A DNA stretch of 64,000 nt, taken from Opitutales bacterium (GTDB lineage Bacteria; Verrucomicrobiota; Verrucomicrobiia; Opitutales; UBA953). Made by a program: the position numbers and the translations under genes. Positions 1 to 10,595 of the stretch are shown here, piece by piece. Location: positions 96,354 through 160,353 of the forward strand of contig JAFXKI010000003.1 in NCBI GenBank assembly GCA_017531845.1. The letters run 5' to 3'. The notes under the pieces are model-generated. The model was not told the origin of the DNA. It worked only from the letters and a program-made list of their open reading frames with translations, and ran no database searches. Position 1 is the first letter of the stretch. The number at the start of each line of letters is the position of its first letter.

Positions 1-1
1 T

Positions 2-97
2 TTCTCCGAAATGCGTTCCCGTATTTGCGCGGAAAATCCTGAAGTTCTTGATTTTTCGGACGATACGCGCTTTTGGGTTTGCCGCAAAAACGGCTGA
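2..97 (+). CDS. 3' end of an unidentified protein gene
   Basis: The frame beginning at base 2 is open to a TGA at 95-97 and encodes the last 31 residues of a protein ending in FWVCRKNG. It is followed 21 bp later by a bidirectional terminator hairpin, and dnaA converges on it from the right, so a real gene ending here is plausible. The family is not recognisable from this fragment. Confidence 0.5.
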   Translation, partial: FSEMRSRICAENPEVLDFSDDTRFWVCRKNG

Positions 98-118
98 GTA
101 AATTTGTCCTAAAAAATC

Positions 119-160
119 GCTCCGGGAACGCACAAAGCGTCGCCGGAGCTTTTGTTTTTT
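119..160. terminator. Intrinsic terminator between converging genes
   Basis: The arms gctccgg (119-125) and ccggagc (143-149) enclose a short internal stem and are followed by ttttgtttttt. On the other strand the hairpin runs into TTTTTT after two bases, so it can also end the dnaA transcript. A GGGAACG copy forms part of the left arm. Confidence 0.7.
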
Positions 161-182
161 AGACTTACAACAAATAAAAACT

Positions 183-1631
183 TTACATGCGGTAACCGGA
201 AAGTTGCTTTTTGAGATATTCAACATCTCGCTTGGTTTCCGCGTCGACATCCATGCGGTCGCGAATGGTTTTTCGTGCGTGAATCACGGTTCCGTGGTCG
301 CGCCCTCCGAATGCGGCACCGATGGCAACGAGCTTCATGTCCGTGAGTTCTCCGCAAAGATACATTGCGACCTGGCGTGCAAACGCGACTTGCGCCGTGC
401 GATCCTTCATTTTCATTTTGGACTCGGGCACCTTGTAATATTCTGCCACGCGGCGCTGAATCGCTTCCACGTCAATACGCTTGGTGTGGTTTTTCACGAT
501 CTGGCTCTGAAGCAGATGTTCCACCGTTTCGAGCGGGAGCGTCGCCGGTTTGCGCACGTTAACAAACGCCGTCAGCGTGTTCACAGCTCCCTCCAAATCA
601 CGAACGCTGTGGGAGATGTTTTCCGCCACAAATTCGAGCACACCGGCATAGCGGCGATAATCAAAACGGCGATCGTCCGCTTTTTGACGCAAAATCGCAA
701 GGCGTGTTTCAAAGCTCGGGGGCTGAATATCGGCGGAAAGCCCGCTTTGGAAGCGGGAAACGAGTCTGTCCTCCAAACCGACAATGTCGTTCGCCGGACG
801 GTCGCTGGTCAAAATCACTTGGCTTCGGCGCGTAATCAAATCGTTAAACGCATGGAAAAACGCTTCCTGCATCTGCCCTTTCCCACCGAAAAACTGAATA
901 TCGTCCACCAAAAGTACGTCCGCTTCACGGTAACGGCGGTGAAACTCTACTGCATTTTTCTCGCGCAAAACCGTGTTTAAAAAGTCATTCGTAAACGCTT
1001 CGCTGGTCACGTAAACAATTTTATACGGCGGCAAACCTTTCGCCTGACGATCGTCAAAAATTTTGTTGGCGATCGCATGCATGAGATGCGTTTTCCCGAC
1101 ACCCGTCGGACCGAAAAAGAAAATCGGGTTGAATGCGGATTCTTTCGGCTGCATCGCAACATTCATCGCCGCACTAAACGCCAAATCGTTTTCCGCGCTG
1201 GCAACAAAATTCTGAAACGTGTAGCGGCTATCGATAGACGGCGGACGCACCGCCGCTTTAACCGGAGACGGACGCGAAGCGGGAACGCTCGGCATAGAAA
1301 ACAGCGAAGCTTCCGCTTCCCGCACGCGAAAATCGGAAACGGGTTCAGCCGACACTTCTTCGTTCCCGCTCGGTTCCACAATCCGAAACTCCACCTGTGT
1401 TCCCGCCGCGCGGAAAAGAGCCGCCTCGATATCGCTACTGTAGTTCTCAATCAGCCAGTAGGTATCAAACGCAGAAGGTGCAACAAGGGTCATTACGCCG
1501 TCTTCGGACTCGCGAATGTGAATATTTTTGATACGGAGGTCAAATTCGTCTACGGAAATGCGTGTGCTACGGCGCAATTCTTCCCGTGCCGAGCTCCATA
1601 TTTCGTGATAATTCATTGTTAAAACGGACAT
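183..1631 (-). CDS. dnaA: Chromosomal replication initiator DnaA
   Basis: DnaA binds DnaA boxes, opens the origin and recruits DnaB. At 482 residues it has the usual length. Visible parts: an N-terminal domain I (MNYHEIW onward), a variable proline-rich linker near residues 90-130, the AAA+ core with Walker [10 protein letters not shown] near 173 and Walker B LLVDDIQFF, and the C-terminal DNA-binding domain IV with the signature GGRDHGTVIHA. The ATG at 1631 is used; an in-frame TTG lies directly upstream. No Shine-Dalgarno sequence is present. The gene points away from a long intergenic region with DnaA boxes, so autoregulation is likely. Confidence 0.98.
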   Translation of the reverse strand: MSVLTMNYHEIWSSAREELRRSTRISVDEFDLRIKNIHIRESEDGVMTLVAPSAFDTYWLIENYSSDIEAALFRAAGTQVEFRIVEPSGNEEVSAEPVSDFRVREAEASLFSMPSVPASRPSPVKAAVRPPSIDSRYTFQNFVASAENDLAFSAAMNVAMQPKESAFNPIFFFGPTGVGKTHLMHAIANKIFDDRQAKGLPPYKIVYVTSEAFTNDFLNTVLREKNAVEFHRRYREADVLLVDDIQFFGGKGQMQEAFFHAFNDLITRRSQVILTSDRPANDIVGLEDRLVSRFQSGLSADIQPPSFETRLAILRQKADDRRFDYRRYAGVLEFVAENISHSVRDLEGAVNTLTAFVNVRKPATLPLETVEHLLQSQIVKNHTKRIDVEAIQRRVAEYYKVPESKMKMKDRTAQVAFARQVAMYLCGELTDMKLVAIGAAFGGRDHGTVIHARKTIRDRMDVDAETKRDVEYLKKQLSGYRM

Positions 1632-2216
1632 CAAAGTTTCAAGGTTAAGCGGTTATTCACATTTCCCCGCGAAAGTAAGCACCGAGCCGGGAACGCCAAA
1701 AAACGGAAAAATCCTTCTTGCCAAACAGGAATATTTCCTGCATATGCACACGATTCTGCAAGCCGCAATCAGCCTGTGAACGCGATAAATAAAAGGATTT
1801 CGGGTCGGTTTTCATTATTTTTTAAGGTTTTCGTTCGAAAGAAGCCTCAAGGGGAGGCTACTCGCGGCGAAATGTAGGGGTCAGTCTGTGCATGCGGGCG
1901 AATTTCCGCAAGGGGAAGTTACAGACAGAGTTATTCACAAAACCTTGTTGATAAGTTTTTCGGATTCTTGCTTGCCAAAATTCGCCAAAAACTTTTGTCC
2001 GAAAAATCCCCTTATTTATCCGACACAAACGCTTGTAAAGCTATTTTTAAGAAACTTACTCTCAGCTTATTCACAGGAAATACACAGCGTTCCCGTTTAA
2101 ATCCCGCCTTTTTTAGATACATTTTTTTTTAGAAAAAATTAGAGATATCCGATTCTTCTTTTTCACCAAGCAAAAATCTTTGCCTCACGAAACAGAAAAA
2201 TTTACCCTAATAAAAC
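1632..2216. other. Candidate oriC / DnaA-box region between dnaA and mazG
   Basis: This 585-bp gap holds three copies of TTATTCACA, one mismatch from the E. coli consensus TTATCCACA, at 1653-1661, 1931-1939 and 2067-2075. A reverse-strand TTATCAACA lies at 1946-1954 and a weaker TTATCCGACA at 2016-2025. An AT-rich stretch at about 2108-2160 could serve as the unwinding element. GGGAACG copies occur near 1690 and 2088. No open frame here resembles a protein. It could be the replication origin, or only the dnaA autoregulatory region (see the strand-bias finding). Confidence 0.6.
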
Positions 2217-2885
2217 ATGGCTTCCATTGACAATCTGATAGATACCGTTGCCCGACTGCGCGCCCCCGGCGGATGCCCGTGGGATCGTGAGCAGACGCAC
2301 CGCTCCCTTTGCGGCGGCATGATCGAAGAAGTAGCCGAATTTATCGAAACGGTCGATCTCGACGAAAAACCGCACATGTGCGAAGAGCTGGGCGACCTGC
2401 TCCTCCAAGTCGTCATGCACGCACAAATCGCCGCTGAAAACGGAGATTTCACCTTCGAAGACGTCGCCGCCGGCGTAAACGAAAAAATGATACGCCGCCA
2501 CCCGCATGTTTTTGGTGATCTTTTGCTGAAAGATTCCGCCGCCGTGCTTAAAAAATGGGACGAAATCAAAGCTACGGAAAAAAGCAACAGCACGAAACAA
2601 AAACCTGACGACCTTTTTAAAGACGTTCCCGCCACGCTCTCTGCCCTGTTTCGAGCCCGCGAGGTCTGGAAAGCCGTCACCAAAAAGAATCTCTGCCCCG
2701 GAGACACCGCCGCCCGGGAGAAAATCGATGCGCTTGCCTCCGCGCTCAGCGAGGAAAGTGCCGGGAACGCGCTTTTTGAAATTGTCGCAGCCTGCCGGCA
2801 AGCGGGCATCGACCCCGAAAATGCCCTTCGCCGGAAAACCCAAGCCGTGCAAGCCGCCTGTCGCGCAAATGCGCACGACGCCTAA
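2217..2885 (+). CDS. mazG: MazG-type nucleoside triphosphate pyrophosphohydrolase
   Basis: MazG hydrolyses (d)NTPs to monophosphates and pyrophosphate and clears damaged nucleotides or ppGpp precursors. The first domain is intact: GGCPWDREQTH near residue 18, then EEVAEFIE and EELGDLL carry the metal-binding acidic residues. The protein has 222 residues, shorter than E. coli MazG (263). In the second domain the usual ELGDLLF is replaced by ESAGNALFE, so an expected metal ligand Asp is missing and this half may be structural only. It lies 9 bp upstream of the metalloprotease gene and probably shares a transcript with it. No Shine-Dalgarno sequence is visible. Confidence 0.9.
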   Translation: MASIDNLIDTVARLRAPGGCPWDREQTHRSLCGGMIEEVAEFIETVDLDEKPHMCEELGDLLLQVVMHAQIAAENGDFTFEDVAAGVNEKMIRRHPHVFGDLLLKDSAAVLKKWDEIKATEKSNSTKQKPDDLFKDVPATLSALFRAREVWKAVTKKNLCPGDTAAREKIDALASALSEESAGNALFEIVAACRQAGIDPENALRRKTQAVQAACRANAHDA

Positions 2886-2894
2886 ATCGCACCG

Positions 2895-3662
2895 ATGCCG
2901 GACGTCTCGTTTGAGGTTTCACTCGGTAGCGCAGGAACAGCAACGGTTGCGCTAACACGTTCCCGCCGCGCGAAGCGAATGATATTACGTGTTCTTCCGG
3001 GAGCAAAAATCGTTGTCGTCGTTCCCGAAAATGCACGCGGGAACGTCGAATCCAAGGCGAAAGCATTTGTTGAAGAAAACGCGCTTTGGCTCAAGAGAAA
3101 TCTCGAAAAAATCCGCAAGCAGCCACCTCAATCCCGCCGCACGCTTTTTGAATTTTTAAAAGAAAATCCTTCTCTTTCCGCCTACGGGAAACACTACTCG
3201 CTTGAGTTCGGAAGTGCTTCCGTAAAGCCCTTTTACGTTTTCCGGGAAAGTTCTCCGGTATCCGTTTTTTGTTTACGCGCCGGCAACGAAACCGGCGATG
3301 CGGAAGCACTTCTAAGGCAGCTCGCGGCAAAAGTTTTACCGGAGCATGCCCGTAATTTGGCGCAACGAGTCGGCATAGGAATAGGAAAAATTTCCGTGCG
3401 TGCACAGCGTTCACGTTGGGGTTCCTGTACAGCATTCGGCGATTTATCCTTGAATTGGCGTCTCGTGCTGCTACCGCCGGAATTACAGGAACACGTCATT
3501 TTGCACGAGCTGGCACACCGTGTTCACATGGACCACTCCGGCGAATTTTGGGATTTACTTAATGCATGGGATCCGAAAACGGGAACGCACGACCGGGTGC
3601 TTTCCAAAATCTGGTCGCCGCTGATTTTCTCCGTTTCCGATGCCGAAGAGAACGGCTGCTAA
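2895..3662 (+). CDS. YgjP-like (M48/DUF45) zinc metallopeptidase
   Basis: This 255-residue protein belongs to the YgjP/DUF45 family of predicted zinc metallopeptidases. The HELAHRVHMDHSGEFW segment near residue 203 supplies the HExxH motif plus a third His. The preceding RWGSC motif is also typical. The N-terminal part is a beta-rich domain. Physiological substrates of the family are not established. It begins 9 bp after mazG, so the two are likely cotranscribed. A bidirectional terminator follows at 3801-3836. Confidence 0.85.
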   Translation: MPDVSFEVSLGSAGTATVALTRSRRAKRMILRVLPGAKIVVVVPENARGNVESKAKAFVEENALWLKRNLEKIRKQPPQSRRTLFEFLKENPSLSAYGKHYSLEFGSASVKPFYVFRESSPVSVFCLRAGNETGDAEALLRQLAAKVLPEHARNLAQRVGIGIGKISVRAQRSRWGSCTAFGDLSLNWRLVLLPPELQEHVILHELAHRVHMDHSGEFWDLLNAWDPKTGTHDRVLSKIWSPLIFSVSDAEENGC

Positions 3663-3800
3663 CCACCGATTTTTCTGTTTTTTTAACCGGGAACGATCCC
3701 GTTTATGTCCTCGCCGCGGAAATCAGACGTCCCAGGGGAACGCCCATATTTCGTGAACGTAGAGTACGCAGCGGGAACGTCCTTCGAAATTTGGCACAAA

Positions 3801-3836
3801 AAAATAATCCGCAGGTTACTTCCTACGGATTATTTT
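3801..3836. terminator. Bidirectional terminator between the metallopeptidase gene and gyrA
   Basis: An 11-bp perfect stem, aaaataatccg (3801-3811) with cggattatttt (3826-3836), has a 14-nt loop and A/T tracts on both sides. It sits between two converging genes and can serve both. Confidence 0.8.
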
Positions 3837-3865
3837 CAGTTTCGCTTTAACGAAAATCTTACAAA

Positions 3866-6331
3866 CTACGCCGAGAGCGTCAGCGGAGATTCCGTTTCGT
3901 CGTCGCCGGTGATGACTTTGCAAATGCCGATAACTTCTTCGCCCGCCTTGGAGTCGATATCCATGAGCTTGACGCCTTGTGCGGCGCGCCCCGTGCGGCG
4001 AATACCTTTGACCGGCATACGAATTGCCTGCCCGCCCTTCGTCAGGAGCATCACTTGGTCGGAATCGAGCACGCTGAGCGCGCCCGCGACGCCGGATTTA
4101 TTCTTGATGCCGATGACGCCGACGCCGCCGCGATTCTGCTTGCGGAAGACTTCGCCTTCTTCGTCGTCGTACTGCGTGCGCTTGCCGATACCGTTTTTCC
4201 CGGCGATAAGAAGCGTGCACGCGGGATCGACGACTTCCATCGCGACCACGGAATCGCCTTCGCGGAGCTTCATGCCCGTCACGCCGGCGGCGGAGCGCCC
4301 GAGGTTGCGCGCGTCGGTTTCGTCGAAGCGAATCGTCATCCCGTTTTCCGTAATGAGAATGACTTGGTCGTTCCCGTTGGTGAGTTTGACGGAGATGAGG
4401 TCGTCGCCTTCGCGCAGGTTGATCGCGATAATGCCGCGGCGGTTGCAATTCTTGTATTCGGAAAGCGTCGTTTTCTTAACCACACCGTTTTTCGTGCAGA
4501 AGAAGACGTTTTTCGTATCGGTAAATTCCGGGATGCAAAGGAGCGTCGCGAGTTTTTCGCCGTCCTGCATTTCGATGACGTTCGCGATGGAGCGTCCTTT
4601 CGAGGTGCGGGAACCTTCGGGAATTTCGTAGGCTTTCTGAACGTAAACGCGACCTTTGTTCGTAAAGAACATGATCGTGTCGTGCGTTTTCGCGGAGAAA
4701 AGATATTCGATGAAATCTTCGTTGTGCGTTTCCGAGCCGATGAGCCCCTTGCCGCCGCGTTTCTGCGTGCGGTAAAGATCAAGCGAGGTGCGCTTGATAA
4801 ATCCTTCGTGCGAAACGGAAATCATGCAGCCTTCGTTCGGAATCACGTCTTCGGGGCGGAATTCGCCTTCGGCGGGACGGATTTCCGTTTTGCGCGGGGA
4901 CGCGTATTTTTCGCCCATTTCGCGCAGCTCCGATTTTACGAGCCCCAGGAGTTTCTTTTCGTTGGAAAGAATTTCGCGGCATTCGTCAATGAAGCCCATA
5001 AGCTCGATGTATTCGGCTTCGATTTTGTCGATTTCCAAGCCGGTGAGCTGATACAGGCGCATGTCGAGAATCGCTTTGACCTGAATTTCGGACAAACCGT
5101 ATTTCGCCATGAGGCGTTGCGCCGCTTCGTCGCGATCTTTCGACGAACGAATGATTTTCACGAAATCATCGCAGAAACGATACGCAATTTTAAAGCCTTC
5201 GAGAATATGCGCGCGCGCTTCCGCTTTGCGCAGGCGGAACTTCGTGCGGCGCGTGATCACGTCGCGGCGGTGCTCGATGAAGCATTCGAGCATTTCGCGA
5301 ATGTTCATCTGCTTCGGGCGCGTGTGGTCGAGCGCGAGCAAAATCGCACCGAACGACGACTCGAGCGCCGTGTGTTTGTAAAGCTTGTTCATCACGACGC
5401 GTTCGGATTCGCCGCGCTTGAGCTCGATGACGATGCGCGTGTTCGCGTCGGATTCGTTACGCAAGTCGCGCACTTCCGTGAGCACTTTGTCCGTAACGAG
5501 TTCGGCAATGCGTTTGACAAGGGCTTCGCGGTTGACGTTGTAAGGAATTTCCGTGATGACGATTTGTTCGAAGCCGTTTTTAACTTCTTCGATGTGCGCG
5601 GTCCCGCGGACTTTCACGATCCCGCGCCCGGTGCGCAGATATTGCTTAATGCCGTCGGTCCCGCAGATGTAGCCGCCGGTCGGGAAGTCCGGACCTTTAA
5701 TGATTTCTTCGATTTCGTCGAAAGAAAGCATCGGATTATCGATGAGGCGGCAGCAAACTTCGACGAGCTCGCCGAGGTTGTGCGGCGGAATATTCGTCGC
5801 CATGCCGACGGCGATCCCGGTCGAACCGTTTAAGAGCAAGTTCGGGAGCGCGCTCGGGAGCACGCTCGGCTCCGTCGTCGATTCCTTGTAGTTCGGTTGA
5901 AAATCAACGGTGTCTTCGTCGATATCGCGTAACAAATCTTCGGAAAGTTCCTGCAGGCGGCACTCGGTGTAACGGTAAGCCGCCGCAGAGTCGCCTTCGA
6001 TCGAGCCGAAGTTGCCCTGCCCGTCCACGAGCGGATAGCGCATGACCCAATCCTGCGTAAGGCGCACGAGCGTATCATAAACGGAGCTGTCGCCGTGCGG
6101 GTGGTAGTTTTTCAAAACTTCCCCGACGACGCCCGCGCATTTGTCGTAAGCCGTGTTGTGGCGCAGGCCTTCCCGCAACATCGCGTAAAGCACGCGGCGT
6201 TGCACGGGTTTCAAGCCGTCACGGGCATCCGGGAGCGCGCGGGAGACAATAACCGACATCGAGTAATCGATGTAAGCGGTCTGCATGATGTCCGTAATAT
6301 TAGTCGGAGAAAGACGTTCGGTTGTATCCAT
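3866..6331 (-). CDS. gyrA: DNA gyrase subunit A
   Basis: Subunit A cuts and rejoins DNA in the A2B2 gyrase, which introduces negative supercoils. The catalytic tyrosine is Y121 within AYRYTECRL. The C-terminal beta-pinwheel includes the GyrA-box core QKRGGKG near residue 535, which distinguishes gyrase from topoisomerase IV. The quinolone-determining segment reads GDSSVYD (residues 80-86), with Ser and Asp at the positions equivalent to E. coli S83 and D87, so it looks wild type. At 821 residues it is of normal length. It starts 42 bp after gyrB and is probably cotranscribed. The first 1.9 kb or so of the coding sequence lacks the GGGAACG motif. Confidence 0.98.
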   Translation of the reverse strand: MDTTERLSPTNITDIMQTAYIDYSMSVIVSRALPDARDGLKPVQRRVLYAMLREGLRHNTAYDKCAGVVGEVLKNYHPHGDSSVYDTLVRLTQDWVMRYPLVDGQGNFGSIEGDSAAAYRYTECRLQELSEDLLRDIDEDTVDFQPNYKESTTEPSVLPSALPNLLLNGSTGIAVGMATNIPPHNLGELVEVCCRLIDNPMLSFDEIEEIIKGPDFPTGGYICGTDGIKQYLRTGRGIVKVRGTAHIEEVKNGFEQIVITEIPYNVNREALVKRIAELVTDKVLTEVRDLRNESDANTRIVIELKRGESERVVMNKLYKHTALESSFGAILLALDHTRPKQMNIREMLECFIEHRRDVITRRTKFRLRKAEARAHILEGFKIAYRFCDDFVKIIRSSKDRDEAAQRLMAKYGLSEIQVKAILDMRLYQLTGLEIDKIEAEYIELMGFIDECREILSNEKKLLGLVKSELREMGEKYASPRKTEIRPAEGEFRPEDVIPNEGCMISVSHEGFIKRTSLDLYRTQKRGGKGLIGSETHNEDFIEYLFSAKTHDTIMFFTNKGRVYVQKAYEIPEGSRTSKGRSIANVIEMQDGEKLATLLCIPEFTDTKNVFFCTKNGVVKKTTLSEYKNCNRRGIIAINLREGDDLISVKLTNGNDQVILITENGMTIRFDETDARNLGRSAAGVTGMKLREGDSVVAMEVVDPACTLLIAGKNGIGKRTQYDDEEGEVFRKQNRGGVGVIGIKNKSGVAGALSVLDSDQVMLLTKGGQAIRMPVKGIRRTGRAAQGVKLMDIDSKAGEEVIGICKVITGDDETESPLTLSA

Positions 6332-6373
6332 TTATTTTTTACAAATTTTAAAATTAAAACTTCGCGGGAACGC

Positions 6374-8953
<2,580 letters not shown>

Positions 8954-9070
8954 TCAAAAAATATAAGGCGAACATTCTGTCGTTCCCGACGAATTTCCGC
9001 AAACTTTATTTATAATAATCACGCGCACGCGTGAAACCGAAACGGTAGATTTTAAGATCTTTCCCGAGGC

Positions 9071-10282
9071 TTAGCGAAAAATTTTTCGCCGGATCCAAAA
9101 CCACATTGCCAAGCCCAGGCAAACCGCCGCGCTCAGCCCCAAGCTCGGAACCAGCCCGGCGGCTTCGTTCACAGCACCCAAAAGCAAAGTGCCGAAGGGG
9201 AACGTTCCCGTAAACGCCATTGTGTAGAGGCTTATAACGCGTCCGCGAAAACGCTCGCACAGATTCATTTGAACTAATGTGTTCGAAGATGCGCCCACAA
9301 GCACACTGCCGAAACCGGCAGTAAAAAGCATCACGAAAAACAGCCACAGCGGCGGCACCAACGAGATAACAATCAGCGACGTGCCGACAATTGCGTTCCC
9401 GATTATCAGAAAGCGCGGCAAAAGGCGTCTCCGCTTCAAGAAAGCGATGAGCAATGCCGCAAGAATCGCCCCGACACCCGTCACCGTCAGCATGCGCCCG
9501 TAGAGCTCCGGCGTTCCCTCGTAAATTTTGTCCGCAAACATCGGAAGCAAAACCGTGTAGCTGAAACCGAAGGTGCTCAACAAGGCGATTCCGCAAATCA
9601 CCGTTCTTAAAACGGGAACAGAAAACGTGTATCGAATCCCTTCCAAAAGCGAACACAGCGGTCCGCAATTGGCTCCGGCGGGAACGGGCTTTGCATCAAA
9701 CCTCATCGCCGCAAGTAAAAATATCGTCGGAATCATCAACACCGTATCCAAAGCGAAGCAACACGCCGCGCCCCAGAGCGCATAAACCTCGCCGGCGATT
9801 GCCGGAGCGACGATGCGGGTAAAGTTGAACAAGGTAGAGTTCAGCCCTATTGCTTGCGGCAGATCCCGTTTGTCATCAATAAATTTCGCGATGAGCGATT
9901 GCCTCGTCGGAATCTCCACCGCGCCGACCAGACCGCGCACGAAGCATAGCGTCATCAAAATCCAAACCGCGTTCCCGTCAAAGAGCTGAAAAAACATCAG
10001 TCCGGCGGCGGATGCCAATGCGCCGAACTGCACGGCAAGCAGCATTGTGCGCCGATTTACGCGGTCAATCATCACCCCGGCAACCGGCGTAACGAAGAAA
10101 TGTGAAACCTGGCTTAAAAACATTGCTAAGCCGGACATCACCGTCGAATTTGTCAGAGCATAAACAAGCCAGCCGATTGCCGTCTGCGTTATCCAGCTTC
10201 CCGTCAGCGAAATGGCGTGCCCCGAATAAAACAATCTGTAATTTCGGGAACGGAACGGTGCCAATGCGTCGGGAATTTTCAT
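9071..10282 (-). CDS. MFS transporter, EntS/MFS_3-like exporter
   Basis: This 403-residue membrane protein has about 12 hydrophobic segments. It begins with the motif FRSRNYRLFYSGHAISLTGSW, typical of the MFS_3 (EntS-like) branch, whose members export siderophores, macrolides or other small molecules by proton antiport. The substrate cannot be told from sequence. It stands alone, 130 bp upstream of gyrB in the same direction. An overlapping palindromic pair of the heptamer (GGGAACGTTCCC) lies at 9198-9209 inside the gene. Confidence 0.85.
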   Translation of the reverse strand: MKIPDALAPFRSRNYRLFYSGHAISLTGSWITQTAIGWLVYALTNSTVMSGLAMFLSQVSHFFVTPVAGVMIDRVNRRTMLLAVQFGALASAAGLMFFQLFDGNAVWILMTLCFVRGLVGAVEIPTRQSLIAKFIDDKRDLPQAIGLNSTLFNFTRIVAPAIAGEVYALWGAACCFALDTVLMIPTIFLLAAMRFDAKPVPAGANCGPLCSLLEGIRYTFSVPVLRTVICGIALLSTFGFSYTVLLPMFADKIYEGTPELYGRMLTVTGVGAILAALLIAFLKRRRLLPRFLIIGNAIVGTSLIVISLVPPLWLFFVMLFTAGFGSVLVGASSNTLVQMNLCERFRGRVISLYTMAFTGTFPFGTLLLGAVNEAAGLVPSLGLSAAVCLGLAMWFWIRRKIFR

Positions 10283-10526
10283 TGTCGCGCGCCGTTTTAC
10301 GCCCGTTCTTGCGGGAACGCAAATATTTTATCGGAAACATTTTTCAAAGAAAAAAAAAACTCGCCGCAGGGAGGTATTAAGCCGACGTCGAATTCCCGTC
10401 CGCGTCGGAGACAGAAGTAAACGCAAAGAACGCAAGCCCGCCGGAAGCTTCACGCGAAAACGTAAGATTTTTACACCTTTTGCCGATCTGCACCCAGCGT
10501 TACGAACACGAAAAAAGAATAAACAT
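10283..10526. other. Intergenic region upstream of the MFS gene
   Basis: No gene is visible here. The stretch holds the presumed promoter of the MFS gene and, at about 10419-10437, a fragment reading aaacgcaaagaacgcaag. This resembles the 'cgcaaag' phrase repeats that recur in noncoding DNA of many environmental bacteria. It ends at the terminator of the downstream carboxyltransferase gene. Confidence 0.4.
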
Positions 10527-10576
10527 AAAAAAGCATTCCCGCGATATCGGCTTTTGCCTCGCGGGAACGCTTTTTT
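10527..10576 (-). terminator. Terminator of the carboxyltransferase gene, made of paired heptamers
   Basis: A 17-bp stem joins aaaaaagcattcccgcg (10527-10543) and cgcgggaacgctttttt (10560-10576) across a 16-nt loop. The one imperfect pair is a G-U wobble in the minus-strand RNA but an A-C mismatch in the plus-strand RNA. It therefore acts on the minus-strand gene ending at 10596. Confidence 0.85.
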
Positions 10577-10595
10577 GAAGAAGAAAACGTCGAAA

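Noticed and set aside
3977..5833. A 618-residue open frame on the plus strand
   Set aside because: It lies entirely opposite gyrA, has odd composition (many Phe, Arg, Val) and no family motif. It is a side effect of biased third-position use in gyrA.
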